NCBI GenBank assembly: GCA_016708785.1
Contig: JADJFC010000003.1
Location: forward strand, 531,128-595,127
Source: Bacteroidota bacterium
GTDB lineage: Bacteria > Bacteroidota > Bacteroidia > AKYH767-A > 2013-40CM-41-45
DNA: 64,000 bases
Reading direction: 5' to 3'
In this document: positions 29,254 through 38,188 of the stretch, piece by piece
Position numbering within the stretch: position 1 is the first letter of the stretch
Layout of the letters: each line of letters begins with the position of its first letter
Program-made: the position numbers and the translations under genes
Notes under the pieces: generated by a model
Databases searched by the model: none
Told to the model about the DNA's origin: nothing
Seen by the model: the letters and a program-made list of their open reading frames with translations, nothing else

Positions 29254-30491
29254 TTTGAATCGACAAGCTTATAGAATTTATCGGAAGGACGAATTTTATC
29301 TGTTACACGTATGGAAAATGTTTCACCCTTTTGTGCCTTCTCTACGGCAATTTCATTTACACGAATTTCTTCGATTAGAAATTGCATTACTCCTGTTGTT
29401 GGACCCGTAATTAAAATTTCATCACCGACTGACAATGAATGCGACTCCATTATGAATTCTCCTACACCTGCATCTTTGAAATATTTCACTCCTTTGCCTA
29501 AAAATATTTTCTTTTTCGTTGCTTTTGATCCGTATTCATCATTCCATTCACCCATTGTTCTGCCAAGATAATAGCCATCCCAGAAACCTCGATTGTATAC
29601 AGTGGACAATTGCGATTTCCAATTTTCAAATTTATCCGGCGAATAAGTGCCTGCATAATTTGCATCAATTGCTTCACGATAACATTTCACTACTGTATGA
29701 ACGTAGTCCGAACTTCTTCCGCGACCTTCGATTTTTAATACACTTACTCCTGCATCGATTACTTTGTCAAGAAATTCAATGGTGCAAAGATCTTTCGCCG
29801 ACATGATATATTCATTGTCGACTTCAAATTCTACTCCGTCTTCTTTATCAATGACTACATAGCTCTTTCTGCAATTTTGAATACAAGCACCCCGATTTGC
29901 GGAGGCGTAATTTGAATGTAGACTTAAATAACATTTCCCGGAAACAGCCATGCACAATGCACCATGAACAAAGATCTCAATTTTCACAAGTTCACCTGAT
30001 GGACCGGTTATATTTCTTCGCTTTATTTCTTTCGTAATAGATGCAACCTGCATCAGACTTAATTCACGGGCCATGACCATTACGTCTGAATAGGCTGAGA
30101 AGAATTCTATACTGTCGATGTTAGAGACATTTGCTTGAGTCGAAATATGAACTTTCATGCCTGTCTTTTTTGCATAATTAAAGACAGCATGATCGGAGGC
30201 AATCACTGCATCAATACCATTTTCTTTAGCTGCATCAACAATACTTTTCATCAGGCTGATATCATGATCATAAACTATCGTGTTCAGTGTGAGGTAGCTT
30301 TTTACTTTATGTTCTTTGCAAATGGCAGAGATCTTTGCCAGATCTTCAAGCGTAAAATTGTTGCTCGACCGGGATCGCATATTCAATTGCTCGATTCCAA
30401 AATATACTGAATCTGCTCCCGCATGGATGCCTGCCATGAGAGACTCATAGGAGCCTGCAGGGGCCATTAATTCTGCTTTTTGTACTGACAT
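29250..30491 (-). CDS. U32-family protein, putative Fe-S tRNA hydroxylase (TrhP-like)
   Basis: 413 aa. Starts MSVQKAELMAPAGSYESLMAGIHAGADSVYFG, the standard U32 opening. The motif IFVHGALCMAVSGKCYLS is followed by ANRGACIQNCRKSY. Cysteines at about 180, 187, 203 and 236 match the C-x6-C-x15-C-x(n)-C pattern that binds a [4Fe-4S] cluster in U32 proteins such as UbiU/V and TrhP. The C-terminal beta-domain (KGVKYFKDAGVGEFIMESHSL) fits the longer TrhP/YegQ class, which makes 5-hydroxyuridine in tRNA using prephenate. Older databases call it a peptidase. The coupled ferredoxin supports a redox role. Confidence 0.82.
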   Translation of the reverse strand: MSVQKAELMAPAGSYESLMAGIHAGADSVYFGIEQLNMRSRSSNNFTLEDLAKISAICKEHKVKSYLTLNTIVYDHDISLMKSIVDAAKENGIDAVIASDHAVFNYAKKTGMKVHISTQANVSNIDSIEFFSAYSDVMVMARELSLMQVASITKEIKRRNITGPSGELVKIEIFVHGALCMAVSGKCYLSLHSNYASANRGACIQNCRKSYVVIDKEDGVEFEVDNEYIMSAKDLCTIEFLDKVIDAGVSVLKIEGRGRSSDYVHTVVKCYREAIDANYAGTYSPDKFENWKSQLSTVYNRGFWDGYYLGRTMGEWNDEYGSKATKKKIFLGKGVKYFKDAGVGEFIMESHSLSVGDEILITGPTTGVMQFLIEEIRVNEIAVEKAQKGETFSIRVTDKIRPSDKFYKLVDSK

Positions 30492-30570
30492 TAGGATTCA
30501 ATTTTGAACCCGCAAAGAAATGCTGTTTAAAAAGGAAGCACTATGATAAAAGTTAGGTTTTCGAAAAAAA

Positions 30571-32064
30571 TCACCGTAGAATCGTCAATTTTGCAGAGTA
30601 CATTCTGCCATCGTCCATTGTTATTTTCAACAAATAAATTCCGGATGATAATCCATTGGTAGAAAAAGTTTTTGACTGATTATCCAATTGAACATGTAAC
30701 TGACGACCGGAGTAATCATAAATCATGAGGGTGGAGACTTCTTTATCAAATCCTGAATTGATGGTTACTTTGTCAGATGCAGGATTTGGAAATAGAAAAA
30801 TGTCACTATCAGTAGAAATTTCGTCAATTCCAATTGGTGAAAGTTGTTCTATGTAAATAACAATATCGTAATCTAAAGTAGTAATGGTCGAATCATATCT
30901 CAAATAAACCAACATTGCATCTTTATTAGCAACACCGTAACTTGTGGTATAACCAACAAATGCAATTCCGCCCTCCATCGTTCTTACGCCACTATAACCC
31001 TCTTCGTCATTTACGCCTCCAAGACTTTGTGGTCCTTGTTGAAATCCTGTTTCGTCATATCGGGCAAGATACATACATTTTCTTCCCAAGCCACTTGGAT
31101 CCTTTTGTCCAACAATAACCATATCATTATTGCGGATGGGAATTATTTTATTCGCATAATCGTCTTCACTGCTTCCGCTATTGTTTTGCCATATTGATAC
31201 TCCATTAGTGTCAATTAATTCAACCCAGATGTCATTTTTTACTGAGTCGAAAGGAGCAGTGGCTCCATAAATAATAATATTTCCGGAAGGGACAAAAACA
31301 CTTCCATTCAAAATGTCTTTACCTAAATTGCTGTAGCGTTGATTCCAGATCTCATTTCCATCATAATCTAATTTTACTAAAAAACCATCATGACCGTTGG
31401 CATCGGTACTGTCGACATATCCTGCAAGAAAAATTGCTGTTGCGCCAACATTGATATCTTTGAAAGCATCATTACCTGTATCGCCAAAATGTTTCGTCCA
31501 TAAAGTATCGCCGACAGAATTCAAATGCAACACCCATGCATCGCTGCCTCCATCACTGAACGTATAACTTTCTCCTGCTAATAAAATGGATTGATCAGGC
31601 ATAACTTTAACAGAGTAAATAAAGTCCCAGTCAGATCCGCCATAGTATTTTTCCCATTGAACGTCTCCACTTACATTCAGACAAACAAGATATCCGTCAT
31701 AGCCGCCATTGCCACCGGAACTGCTCGTTCCTGCGATATAATAATTACCGGACGCATCTGCACTGATGGAATAGGCGAGGTCAACTGCAGCGCCACCAAG
31801 CGCTCTTGACCACATGTGAGTTCCGTCCTTTGTTGTCTTCACAACATAAATTGCATTGCTTCCTTGTCCATAGCCATTCGTAATCCCTGCCATCATGAAT
31901 CCGCTATCAGGAGTCTGAACGATATCTCGAAACTCTTCAAAATTTATCCCGCCATATGTCCTGATAAATGCAGTATCCGCGGCCATCATGTTCAATGCCC
32001 AAACCGATTGGTTGCCAAAAAGTGTGAAAGCAAAAATAAGTAGTACTACATTCCGTGTTCTCAT
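30571..32064 (-). CDS. Secreted WD40-like propeller protein with T9SS sorting domain
   Basis: 497 aa. Signal peptide at MRTRNVVLLIFAFTLFGNQSVWA. Seven or so repeats of the kind SISADASGNYYIAGTSSSGGNGGYDGYLV suggest a propeller that reads like an event log (TIRTYGG, ALGGAAVD). The C-terminal sorting domain begins IFLFPNPASDKVTINS, with LMIYDYSGRQLHVQL and GLSSGIYLLKITM. T9SS cargo of unknown function. Confidence 0.83.
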   Translation of the reverse strand: MRTRNVVLLIFAFTLFGNQSVWALNMMAADTAFIRTYGGINFEEFRDIVQTPDSGFMMAGITNGYGQGSNAIYVVKTTKDGTHMWSRALGGAAVDLAYSISADASGNYYIAGTSSSGGNGGYDGYLVCLNVSGDVQWEKYYGGSDWDFIYSVKVMPDQSILLAGESYTFSDGGSDAWVLHLNSVGDTLWTKHFGDTGNDAFKDINVGATAIFLAGYVDSTDANGHDGFLVKLDYDGNEIWNQRYSNLGKDILNGSVFVPSGNIIIYGATAPFDSVKNDIWVELIDTNGVSIWQNNSGSSEDDYANKIIPIRNNDMVIVGQKDPSGLGRKCMYLARYDETGFQQGPQSLGGVNDEEGYSGVRTMEGGIAFVGYTTSYGVANKDAMLVYLRYDSTITTLDYDIVIYIEQLSPIGIDEISTDSDIFLFPNPASDKVTINSGFDKEVSTLMIYDYSGRQLHVQLDNQSKTFSTNGLSSGIYLLKITMDDGRMYSAKLTILR

Positions 32065-32170
32065 TGTGAACTTGTGCTCTTAGTGTTAAAATTCCGTAGA
32101 CCCGAAAATAGTCAATTTTTCAATTACTTGCTCCACACCTTAAACCCCTTAAACAAAAAAACTCCTACTC

Positions 32171-33403
32171 TTATTCATACCGAAGCGCCTCAATCGGATC
32201 CAACTTCGCCGCCTTCGCCGCCGGATAAAATCCCGAAATGATTCCGACAATGAAACAAATGAATAGTCCGAGTAAGATCCAGTTCCATGGAATGATAAAT
32301 CCGGAATCAAGTACAAAACTCATAATGTTGCCGACAAGTATTCCTAAAAATACTCCGATGAATCCACCGATTTGACAAATAATGATTGCTTCAAATAAAA
32401 ACTGTCGACGAATGAAAGCCGGAGTTGCTCCAAGCGCTTTTCTTATACCAATCTCTCTGGTTCGTTCTGTAACGGATACGAGCATGATGTTCATCAAGCC
32501 AATTGCTGCTCCCAGCAGAGTGATAAATGCAATTACATAGGCTATCATTCTCACAAATCCAATTTGCGATATAAATAATTGAGCAATGCTATCGCTTTTT
32601 GTGATCTCAAAAGTATTGTCTTCGCCAATTCGCAAACCTCTGATCGTTCTTAGTAGTCCCGTTGCTTCACCAATTGCCGGTTCCATCAGACTAACATCCG
32701 TAACACTTACATTAATAGAAAATGACATTCCTTCCCTATGATAATTTTGTTTTACATTGTAAACAGGAATCAAGCAGATCTTATCACCACCGAAACCAAT
32801 TGCAGATCCTTTTTCTTTCAACGTTCCAATGACACGATACTTTTGGCTTCCCAGAGCAACAATTTTGTCAAGCGGATCAGAGCTCATGAAAAGTTTGTCT
32901 GTGATGTCTTTTCCAAGTATGACAACATTCTCTCCATATTGAATTTCATGTGGAGAAAAATTTCGTCCACGATCTATTGTATAGCCGGCAGTGTTGACAT
33001 AGTTTTCATTGCCACCTAAAATGCTGACGTTTGGATTGGTTTTTTTATCGTTCCATTTTACTGTTGACGCATGGGAAGCAAAAGTGCTAATACTTACAGT
33101 AGCCGGAAATTTGAATTCTTCTCTGAAACGTGTCGCCTGATTATAATCGATCGGTTTAAATCGTTTTGCTTTTCGACCTCTGTTACCGATTCGAATATTC
33201 ATTCCACGATTTTGAATAGTGAAAGAATTTGAACCCATGCTCGCGAAATTCTGACTGATAGAGCCATTGATGGCGTCAATAGCCGTCAATATGCCAACCA
33301 AAGCCATGATTCCGATCCCGATGATAAGCGCTGTAAGTACGGTCCGCAAAAGCTGACTTCTGACGCTTTGAAAAGCTACTTTTAAATTTTCTGAATGTTC
33401 CAT
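32171..33403 (-). CDS. ABC transporter permease (MacB/FtsX fold)
   Basis: 410 aa. One N-terminal membrane helix (LRTVLTALIIGIGIMALVGILTAI), a large periplasmic MacB-type core (GSNSFTIQNRGMNIR, VNTAGYTIDRGRNFSPHEI, GQKYRVIGTLKEKGS-like LGSQKYRVIGTL), then three C-terminal helices with the TERTREIGIRKALGATPAFIRRQFLFEA cytoplasmic motif and GFYPAAKAAKLDPIEALRYE end. It would pair with an ABC ATPase (MacB/LolD type) to move lipoproteins, peptides or drugs to the outer membrane. The ATPase is not adjacent; ftsE at 12 kb is too distant to assign. Confidence 0.88.
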   Translation of the reverse strand: MEHSENLKVAFQSVRSQLLRTVLTALIIGIGIMALVGILTAIDAINGSISQNFASMGSNSFTIQNRGMNIRIGNRGRKAKRFKPIDYNQATRFREEFKFPATVSISTFASHASTVKWNDKKTNPNVSILGGNENYVNTAGYTIDRGRNFSPHEIQYGENVVILGKDITDKLFMSSDPLDKIVALGSQKYRVIGTLKEKGSAIGFGGDKICLIPVYNVKQNYHREGMSFSINVSVTDVSLMEPAIGEATGLLRTIRGLRIGEDNTFEITKSDSIAQLFISQIGFVRMIAYVIAFITLLGAAIGLMNIMLVSVTERTREIGIRKALGATPAFIRRQFLFEAIIICQIGGFIGVFLGILVGNIMSFVLDSGFIIPWNWILLGLFICFIVGIISGFYPAAKAAKLDPIEALRYE

Positions 33404-33584
33404 GAATAAACCGCTGTGAAAGTATGAAATGCATTCAATTTCTCTCTAAAAAAGCCGTTAAACATTGTTAAATGAAAGAAAATGGATGATTTCACTACCT
33501 TTTCTGCTTAAAATCAGCATATTATTGTGAAAATAATGCTTATTTTTGTTTCAAGACAAAGAACTCAAAATCTAAATAGAAAAA

Positions 33585-33842
33585 ATGAAAAAAGTAATCG
33601 CCCTGGTAGCTTTCACAGCTTTCCTTTCAGTAAACACTTTCGCTCAAGACGCTAAAGTTGCTTCCGATAAAAAAGAATCCCCTGCAACAGAAAAATCATC
33701 TTGTTGTGTAAAGCCGAATGCATCTTGTTGCAAAAACAACAAAGAAGCTAAAGCTTGCACACCTGAACAAAAAGCATCTTGCGCTAAAGCAAGTAAATCA
33801 TGTTCTCATGATGCTCCTAAATCTGGAACAGACGTGAAATAA
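33585..33842 (+). CDS. Small exported Cys-rich protein
   Basis: 85 aa. Signal peptide MKKVIALVAFTAFLSVNTFAQ is followed by a Lys-rich mature part of about 64 residues with seven cysteines: two CC pairs (SSCC, ASCC) and three single Cys (KAC, ASC, KSC), plus one His. No defined family recognised. The CC spacing suggests soft-metal binding (Cu, Zn, Hg) or a redox role in the periplasm. A TATTTTTG -7-like element lies at 33541-33548, and a perfect terminator follows. Confidence 0.75.
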   Translation: MKKVIALVAFTAFLSVNTFAQDAKVASDKKESPATEKSSCCVKPNASCCKNNKEAKACTPEQKASCAKASKSCSHDAPKSGTDVK

Positions 33843-33859
33843 TTATTTTCACAAAATAA

Positions 33860-33898
33860 AAAAAGGCGGTTGATTACCTGGTAATCAACCGCCTTTTT
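33860..33898. terminator. Perfect 19-bp terminator hairpin
   Basis: AAAAAGGCGGTTGATTACC and its exact complement are separated by almost no loop, with a U-tract on each end. It lies between the plus-strand Cys-rich gene and the minus-strand HAD gene and can terminate both. It is the strongest terminator in the window. Confidence 0.9.
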
Positions 33899-33913
33899 AT
33901 TTGTAGCAATTTT

Positions 33914-34608
33914 TTAAAGTATCTTTTTTAATTCATCAAGAGAAGCGATCTCAAATTTTAATTCTTCAGTGTGTGATGTGCCGTGTGGATTGAAAAATAC
34001 TGCGTCCCATCCGGCAGCAAGTGCGCCAAGCACATCCACTTCTAATCCATCACCTATCATTATACATTCTTCAGGAAGTGCTTTCGCAAGTTTTGCCGAG
34101 TACTCAAAAATTCTGATGTCAGGTTTTTGAATCCTGTATGCTCACTTATGATTATCTCTTCGAAATATTTTTTCAGATCGGATGCTTCAAGTTTAATGTG
34201 CTGTGCTTCTTCAAACCCATTTGTGATAATATGTAATTTGTATTTTTCTTTTAAATATGTCAGTACTTCATGAGAATGTGGAAACAGATGTTTTCGTGCA
34301 GGACTCATTCGTATATAATCCTCTGAAAGCCCTTTAGGTGCTGTTTCAGGATCCAGTCCTAAATCCCAAAAGGTAAACGTAAATCGTTTATCGCGAAGCG
34401 TTGCTTTGTCGATCTTGCCTAAACGATATTCATCCCACATCATTTCATTTCTGTCCTTGTATGCAGCATGAAAACTTTCGAATGTTTTTACACCAAGACC
34501 GGCAAGATTATAATTGTTATATAATTCCAATAACGTTTCAGTAGAATTCTTGTCAAAATCCCAGAGGGTGTGATCGAGGTCGAAGAAAATGTGTTTGTAA
34601 TTTCTCAA
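33914..34608 (-). CDS. YjjG-family HAD nucleotidase, one frame break
   Basis: About 231 aa after repair. HAD motif I HIFFDLDHTLWDFDKNS (nucleophile Asp around residue 10), motif II IITNGFEE and, after a one-base deletion in an A-run near 34128, motif III KKPDIRIFEY and motif IV IMIGDGLEVDVLGALAAGWD. YjjG-type proteins dephosphorylate noncanonical pyrimidine nucleotides. Stop assigned at 33914. The C-terminal residues (FEIASLDELKKIL) are typical of the family. Confidence 0.87.
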
Positions 34609-34680
34609 GGCAAGGATTATAGTTGAAGAATAATTGCTGAATTCGCTGTGTGCACAGCGAATTGTGAAACTGCTTATTTG

Positions 34681-35247
34681 CTATTGTAGGATTTCGTGGA
34701 GTGTTCTCACGTGAGCTAATTGAAATATTGTTGTTATCAAAAGTGACCATGAGGTGATTGAAACGAACATATAGAAAATTATTTTCTTTTTGTTTTTTTC
34801 TAGACGAGTCATGAAAAATGTTCCGACCGGAATTGAGAGCATAATTGGTGTCAAAGCTGCTAAACCGATCAGTCCATACTTACGCCAGATCTTTACGATT
34901 TTACGTGTCCGCGGAGTAAATATTTTTTTCTCAGGAACCATGCTTTCAACATAATTATAATGGATTTCCAGCAATTCAGGAGTATCGGCTACTGGAGGGG
35001 AGAACATGCTATTTCTTCTGCGCTTACGTTTAAAAATCATTTCACGTACTTTGTCCCACATTGAAATCAACCAGTCTGATACGTGCATAAAAATGGTCAC
35101 GCCCATCATTCCACCCATGATAGCATAGATGTTTGTTTCCAACCAGGTAAAATCGTATTTCTCGTTTAAATAGGCAAAGGATGGACCGAAAGCAAATTTT
35201 ACGCTGCTAATAAGGATCAATGTCAATATCTTCAGAAAGGCTTCCAT
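34681..35247 (-). CDS. Small integral membrane protein
   Basis: 188 aa. Four hydrophobic segments: about 5-25 (LKILTLILISSVKFAFGPSF), 40-62, 127-148 (LIGLAALTPIMLSIPVGTFF) and 160-178, with a basic cytoplasmic loop (FKRKRRRNS) between the second and third. The GPSFAYLNE and TPIMLSIPVGTFF segments resemble the small multidrug export / DedA-like class, but the match is weak and no transport motif is certain. It sits alone between upp and the HAD gene on the same strand. Confidence 0.65.
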   Translation of the reverse strand: MEAFLKILTLILISSVKFAFGPSFAYLNEKYDFTWLETNIYAIMGGMMGVTIFMHVSDWLISMWDKVREMIFKRKRRRNSMFSPPVADTPELLEIHYNYVESMVPEKKIFTPRTRKIVKIWRKYGLIGLAALTPIMLSIPVGTFFMTRLEKNKKKIIFYMFVSITSWSLLITTIFQLAHVRTLHEILQ

Positions 35248-35307
35248 CTTGCTTGTTGTTCTCTTAAACGAAATTGAAAAAATTAAATCGTAAGAGAACG
35301 TAAATAA

Positions 35308-35955
35308 TTACAACTTGCTTCCATATGCCAGATCACCGGCATCACCTAATCCCGGAACGATATAGGATTGTGCGGTTAATTCTTCGTCTATAGCCGCTGC
35401 CCAGATTGTTACATTCTCCGGTAAGTTACGTTTCACATACTCAATGCCTTCAATACTCGCAAGTGCACATACGATATGTGTATGTTTAGGAATGCCTTTA
35501 TCCATCAAAGCTTTGTATGTCATTACCATCGATGAACCTGTTGCCAGCATTGGATCACAAAGAATGAGAATACGGTTTTCCAATGATGGACTTCCAACAT
35601 ATTCTAATTTAATGTCAAATGAACCATCTTTATGATGCTTTCTGTATGCGCTAATGAACGCATTATCGGCTGCATCAAAATAGTTTAATATTCCTGTGTG
35701 AAGGGGTAGACCAGCGCGTAAAATAGTGCCAACGATCGGCTGTTCGCCAAGCACAGGAACATTCGCAATTCCTAAAGGTGTTGTTACGTCTTTCAATTCA
35801 AATGAAATCGTCTTCGAGATCTCATAAGCGAAAATCTCACCGATGCGTTCCAAATTTCTTCTAAAACGCATTCTGTCGCTTTGAATATTGACGTCTCTCA
35901 ATTCAGCAACGAATTGATTAATGATGGAATTGCTTAAACTTAAATCGTGAACCAT
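35308..35955 (-). CDS. upp: Uracil phosphoribosyltransferase
   Basis: 215 aa. Converts uracil and PRPP to UMP (pyrimidine salvage). The PRPP-binding loop DPMLATGSSM is at about 134-143, RAGLPLHTG at 80-88, and the uracil-binding end YIVPGLGDAGDLAYG near the C-terminus. Start MVHDLSLSNSIINQFV is normal. It lies 11 bases after the GNAT gene and may be co-transcribed with it. Confidence 0.93.
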   Translation of the reverse strand: MVHDLSLSNSIINQFVAELRDVNIQSDRMRFRRNLERIGEIFAYEISKTISFELKDVTTPLGIANVPVLGEQPIVGTILRAGLPLHTGILNYFDAADNAFISAYRKHHKDGSFDIKLEYVGSPSLENRILILCDPMLATGSSMVMTYKALMDKGIPKHTHIVCALASIEGIEYVKRNLPENVTIWAAAIDEELTAQSYIVPGLGDAGDLAYGSKL

Positions 35956-35966
35956 AGTGGAAGTGA

Positions 35967-36884
35967 TTATTTAAACCAACGAATAGGAATTGGCAGTGTG
36001 TTTTTTCTGATTTGTAAATATACAATTTCTTGCGAACCATAACCCCTGTAAAACCGAGAAAGGTCATCATTCATTGAACCTTCAAAATCAAGTAGTTTAT
36101 TCTCCCCTTGATGCTTTTCGATGAAATGGTCAATGATCAAACTCATAGAACCGGATTCCCGGGCTTCATTACCGGTCGCTGAAAAAAGGAAGATGTAAGA
36201 TGTAAATGACTTCAGAAAAACCGCACCGGCCGTAATTTTACCTGAACTATTTCTGGTCAGGAGAATTTCAACTTCATTTCTTTTTTGAGCAATGGAAATT
36301 AACCTTTCCAAAATAGTATACTCTTTATCGCCAAGTTGCTCGATGTTCTTTCCTCGTTCTGAACGGAACAATGCAATAATCTCTTTTACTTCTTTCGCAG
36401 ATTCTATTATTTGTTCAACTTGCTTCGACTTTTTTAGATTTCGTTTAAGGTTGTCAGAATAATTTTTCCGTAACTCTTCGATGGGTTTTCGAAGGGACAA
36501 ATGATGTGTTCTTCTTTTTGAAATTTTTCCTTTACCAAATGCATCAATATGGTTTGATGTATTCAGATTGATCTCTATCAATTTGTATTTTTCCGGAATT
36601 GCATCCAGAAATTGTTTTACTTTATTAGTAGAGGGAAAGCCTGAGATTGAAAACAATCCGCCTTGTTGCGTAAAGTGCGGCTGATACAAATAACTAAACC
36701 CAAATTTGCTTCTGTTACATAGCGGAAAAATGAATTTATAATCATCGTCCATCAAAGCTTCCCAGCCGGGTGAAACAATGTCTAAATACCAGGATGCCGC
36801 ATAGACAATTCCCTCAGGCGACAACTTTATTGTGTTGTCCCATTTACTTTTGTTGATTTCAGTATGACGAAGATGTTTTATCAA
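35967..36884 (-). CDS. GNAT/FemAB-like acyltransferase
   Basis: 305 aa. Duplicated GNAT-type fold with the basic segment YSDNLKRNLKKSKQVEQII in the middle and a second half with TAGAVFLKSFTSYIFLFSATG and SLIIDHFIEKHQGENKLLDFEGSM, the acyl-CoA-binding region of FemAB/GNAT-like proteins. Overlaps the polysaccharide deacetylase stop by 4 bases, so the two are coupled. Such pairs probably modify cell-surface glycans or peptidoglycan amines; substrate unknown. Confidence 0.75.
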   Translation of the reverse strand: MIKHLRHTEINKSKWDNTIKLSPEGIVYAASWYLDIVSPGWEALMDDDYKFIFPLCNRSKFGFSYLYQPHFTQQGGLFSISGFPSTNKVKQFLDAIPEKYKLIEINLNTSNHIDAFGKGKISKRRTHHLSLRKPIEELRKNYSDNLKRNLKKSKQVEQIIESAKEVKEIIALFRSERGKNIEQLGDKEYTILERLISIAQKRNEVEILLTRNSSGKITAGAVFLKSFTSYIFLFSATGNEARESGSMSLIIDHFIEKHQGENKLLDFEGSMNDDLSRFYRGYGSQEIVYLQIRKNTLPIPIRWFK

Positions 36885-38188
36885 TTTTTATGTGCTGCTT
36901 TTACTACGTCTTCATAAACTTCTTTCCATCCTTCCCATGGCTTCATATTGGAAATAGACTCATTGTGCCATAGCGACATGAAGGTTCCATTAACAGCTTT
37001 CACTTCTTTTATCAATGGCCCAACATAGCTCATTACTTCGGCCGGTTGTACTTTCATGTAAAAACGCAGCGTTGCATCCATAACTGCAAACGGATGGATT
37101 CGTAATCGTGTTTGAATTTCTCTGTTCAGATCGTAATAGTAAAATGAAGAACAAATTCCTGCACGAAATCCTACTTCATCAGCAAACCCCATGGTGTAAT
37201 CATCAGTAATGTCATTCTCTATCAGTTCGTGATAAGTTGCAGGAAAACTTAGTTTTAGGAAATGTTGCCGGCTTTTTGTTATTTCTCTACGTACAATTTT
37301 TTCCAACCGTTTTTTTTCCAGTTTCAACTTTGAAGAATCGGTATTGGATGCATACGACGGATGAATGCCCACTTCGCAATAATCAGCAATCGATTTGATC
37401 AATGTCTGAAAATTTCTTCTGCTACCGGAAACATTTTTATCGTTTTCAGCATAATCGCCAAGTAAAAAAAAGTAGATCGTGCAAATTTTGTATTTATTCT
37501 GTATTTCGAATAAATGGTCATACATATAAAACGGATCCGGATTTTTATTCACAAGAACAGAAACTCTTTCGACTATAGAATGGAAGTCGAATTTGCTTAA
37601 AGAGCGAAGCAATGCTCCTGTTGTTCTCAAGAAGCCTTTTTCTTTAAATGCCCATGCATTATCAATGTCAATAGTGGAAACGTATTCGTATTTCTTATCC
37701 TTGAATTGTAATTCAGGAAAGGCTTCTGCTAATATTTCACGAATCTTTTTTGCATAAATATTTACTATTGGTTTATGTAAAAAACCTTTTTGAAATGCCA
37801 GACTCTGAGCAGCTTCGAATCGATCGTGCTTGTCTTTTATAAATGGTAAATGTTCTTCGTACCGACTCACCATATAGAAGGAAGCTGCAAATGGATCGAA
37901 TGGTAAAACGTATTTCGGATGTGTCGCAAAAAACGCCTTCGTATCCATCCAGTCTAAAACCGAAAGATCCTGCTGCCTGATTTTTTTTTCGAAAAGTAAT
38001 TGCGTTGAAAAGAAAAATAACTCGTCGCCAAATTGTTTTTCACTGTAATTTAATTTTGGTCCGGTGTGAAAAGTAAATTTGTCTGCATCGTGAGTGAATT
38101 CGTATTCGACACCAACCAGTTCGGTTAATATCAATTCAAAAATATACCTCAAACGAGGCGGAGCGGAAGTTGTATAGACTAAGACCAA
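36881..38188 (-). CDS. Polysaccharide deacetylase family protein
   Basis: 435 aa. An N-terminal DUF7033-like region (PRLRYIFELILTELVG, YVLPFDPFAASFYMVSRYEEHL) precedes a NodB-like deacetylase core: YVSTIDIDNAWAFKEKG carries the catalytic Asp pair, VGIHPSYASN the metal His, and RLRIHPFAVMDATL the C-terminal catalytic His. No signal peptide. It is the first gene of the deacetylase-GNAT-upp run, and the deacetylase plus acyltransferase suggest remodelling of an amino-sugar polymer. Confidence 0.85.
   Translation of the reverse strand: MVLVYTTSAPPRLRYIFELILTELVGVEYEFTHDADKFTFHTGPKLNYSEKQFGDELFFFSTQLLFEKKIRQQDLSVLDWMDTKAFFATHPKYVLPFDPFAASFYMVSRYEEHLPFIKDKHDRFEAAQSLAFQKGFLHKPIVNIYAKKIREILAEAFPELQFKDKKYEYVSTIDIDNAWAFKEKGFLRTTGALLRSLSKFDFHSIVERVSVLVNKNPDPFYMYDHLFEIQNKYKICTIYFFLLGDYAENDKNVSGSRRNFQTLIKSIADYCEVGIHPSYASNTDSSKLKLEKKRLEKIVRREITKSRQHFLKLSFPATYHELIENDITDDYTMGFADEVGFRAGICSSFYYYDLNREIQTRLRIHPFAVMDATLRFYMKVQPAEVMSYVGPLIKEVKAVNGTFMSLWHNESISNMKPWEGWKEVYEDVVKAAHKN

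Noticed and set aside
29250..30491. Collagenase-type peptidase
   Set aside because: The U32 name is historical. The Cys pattern and overall match fit Fe-S tRNA or ubiquinone hydroxylases better.
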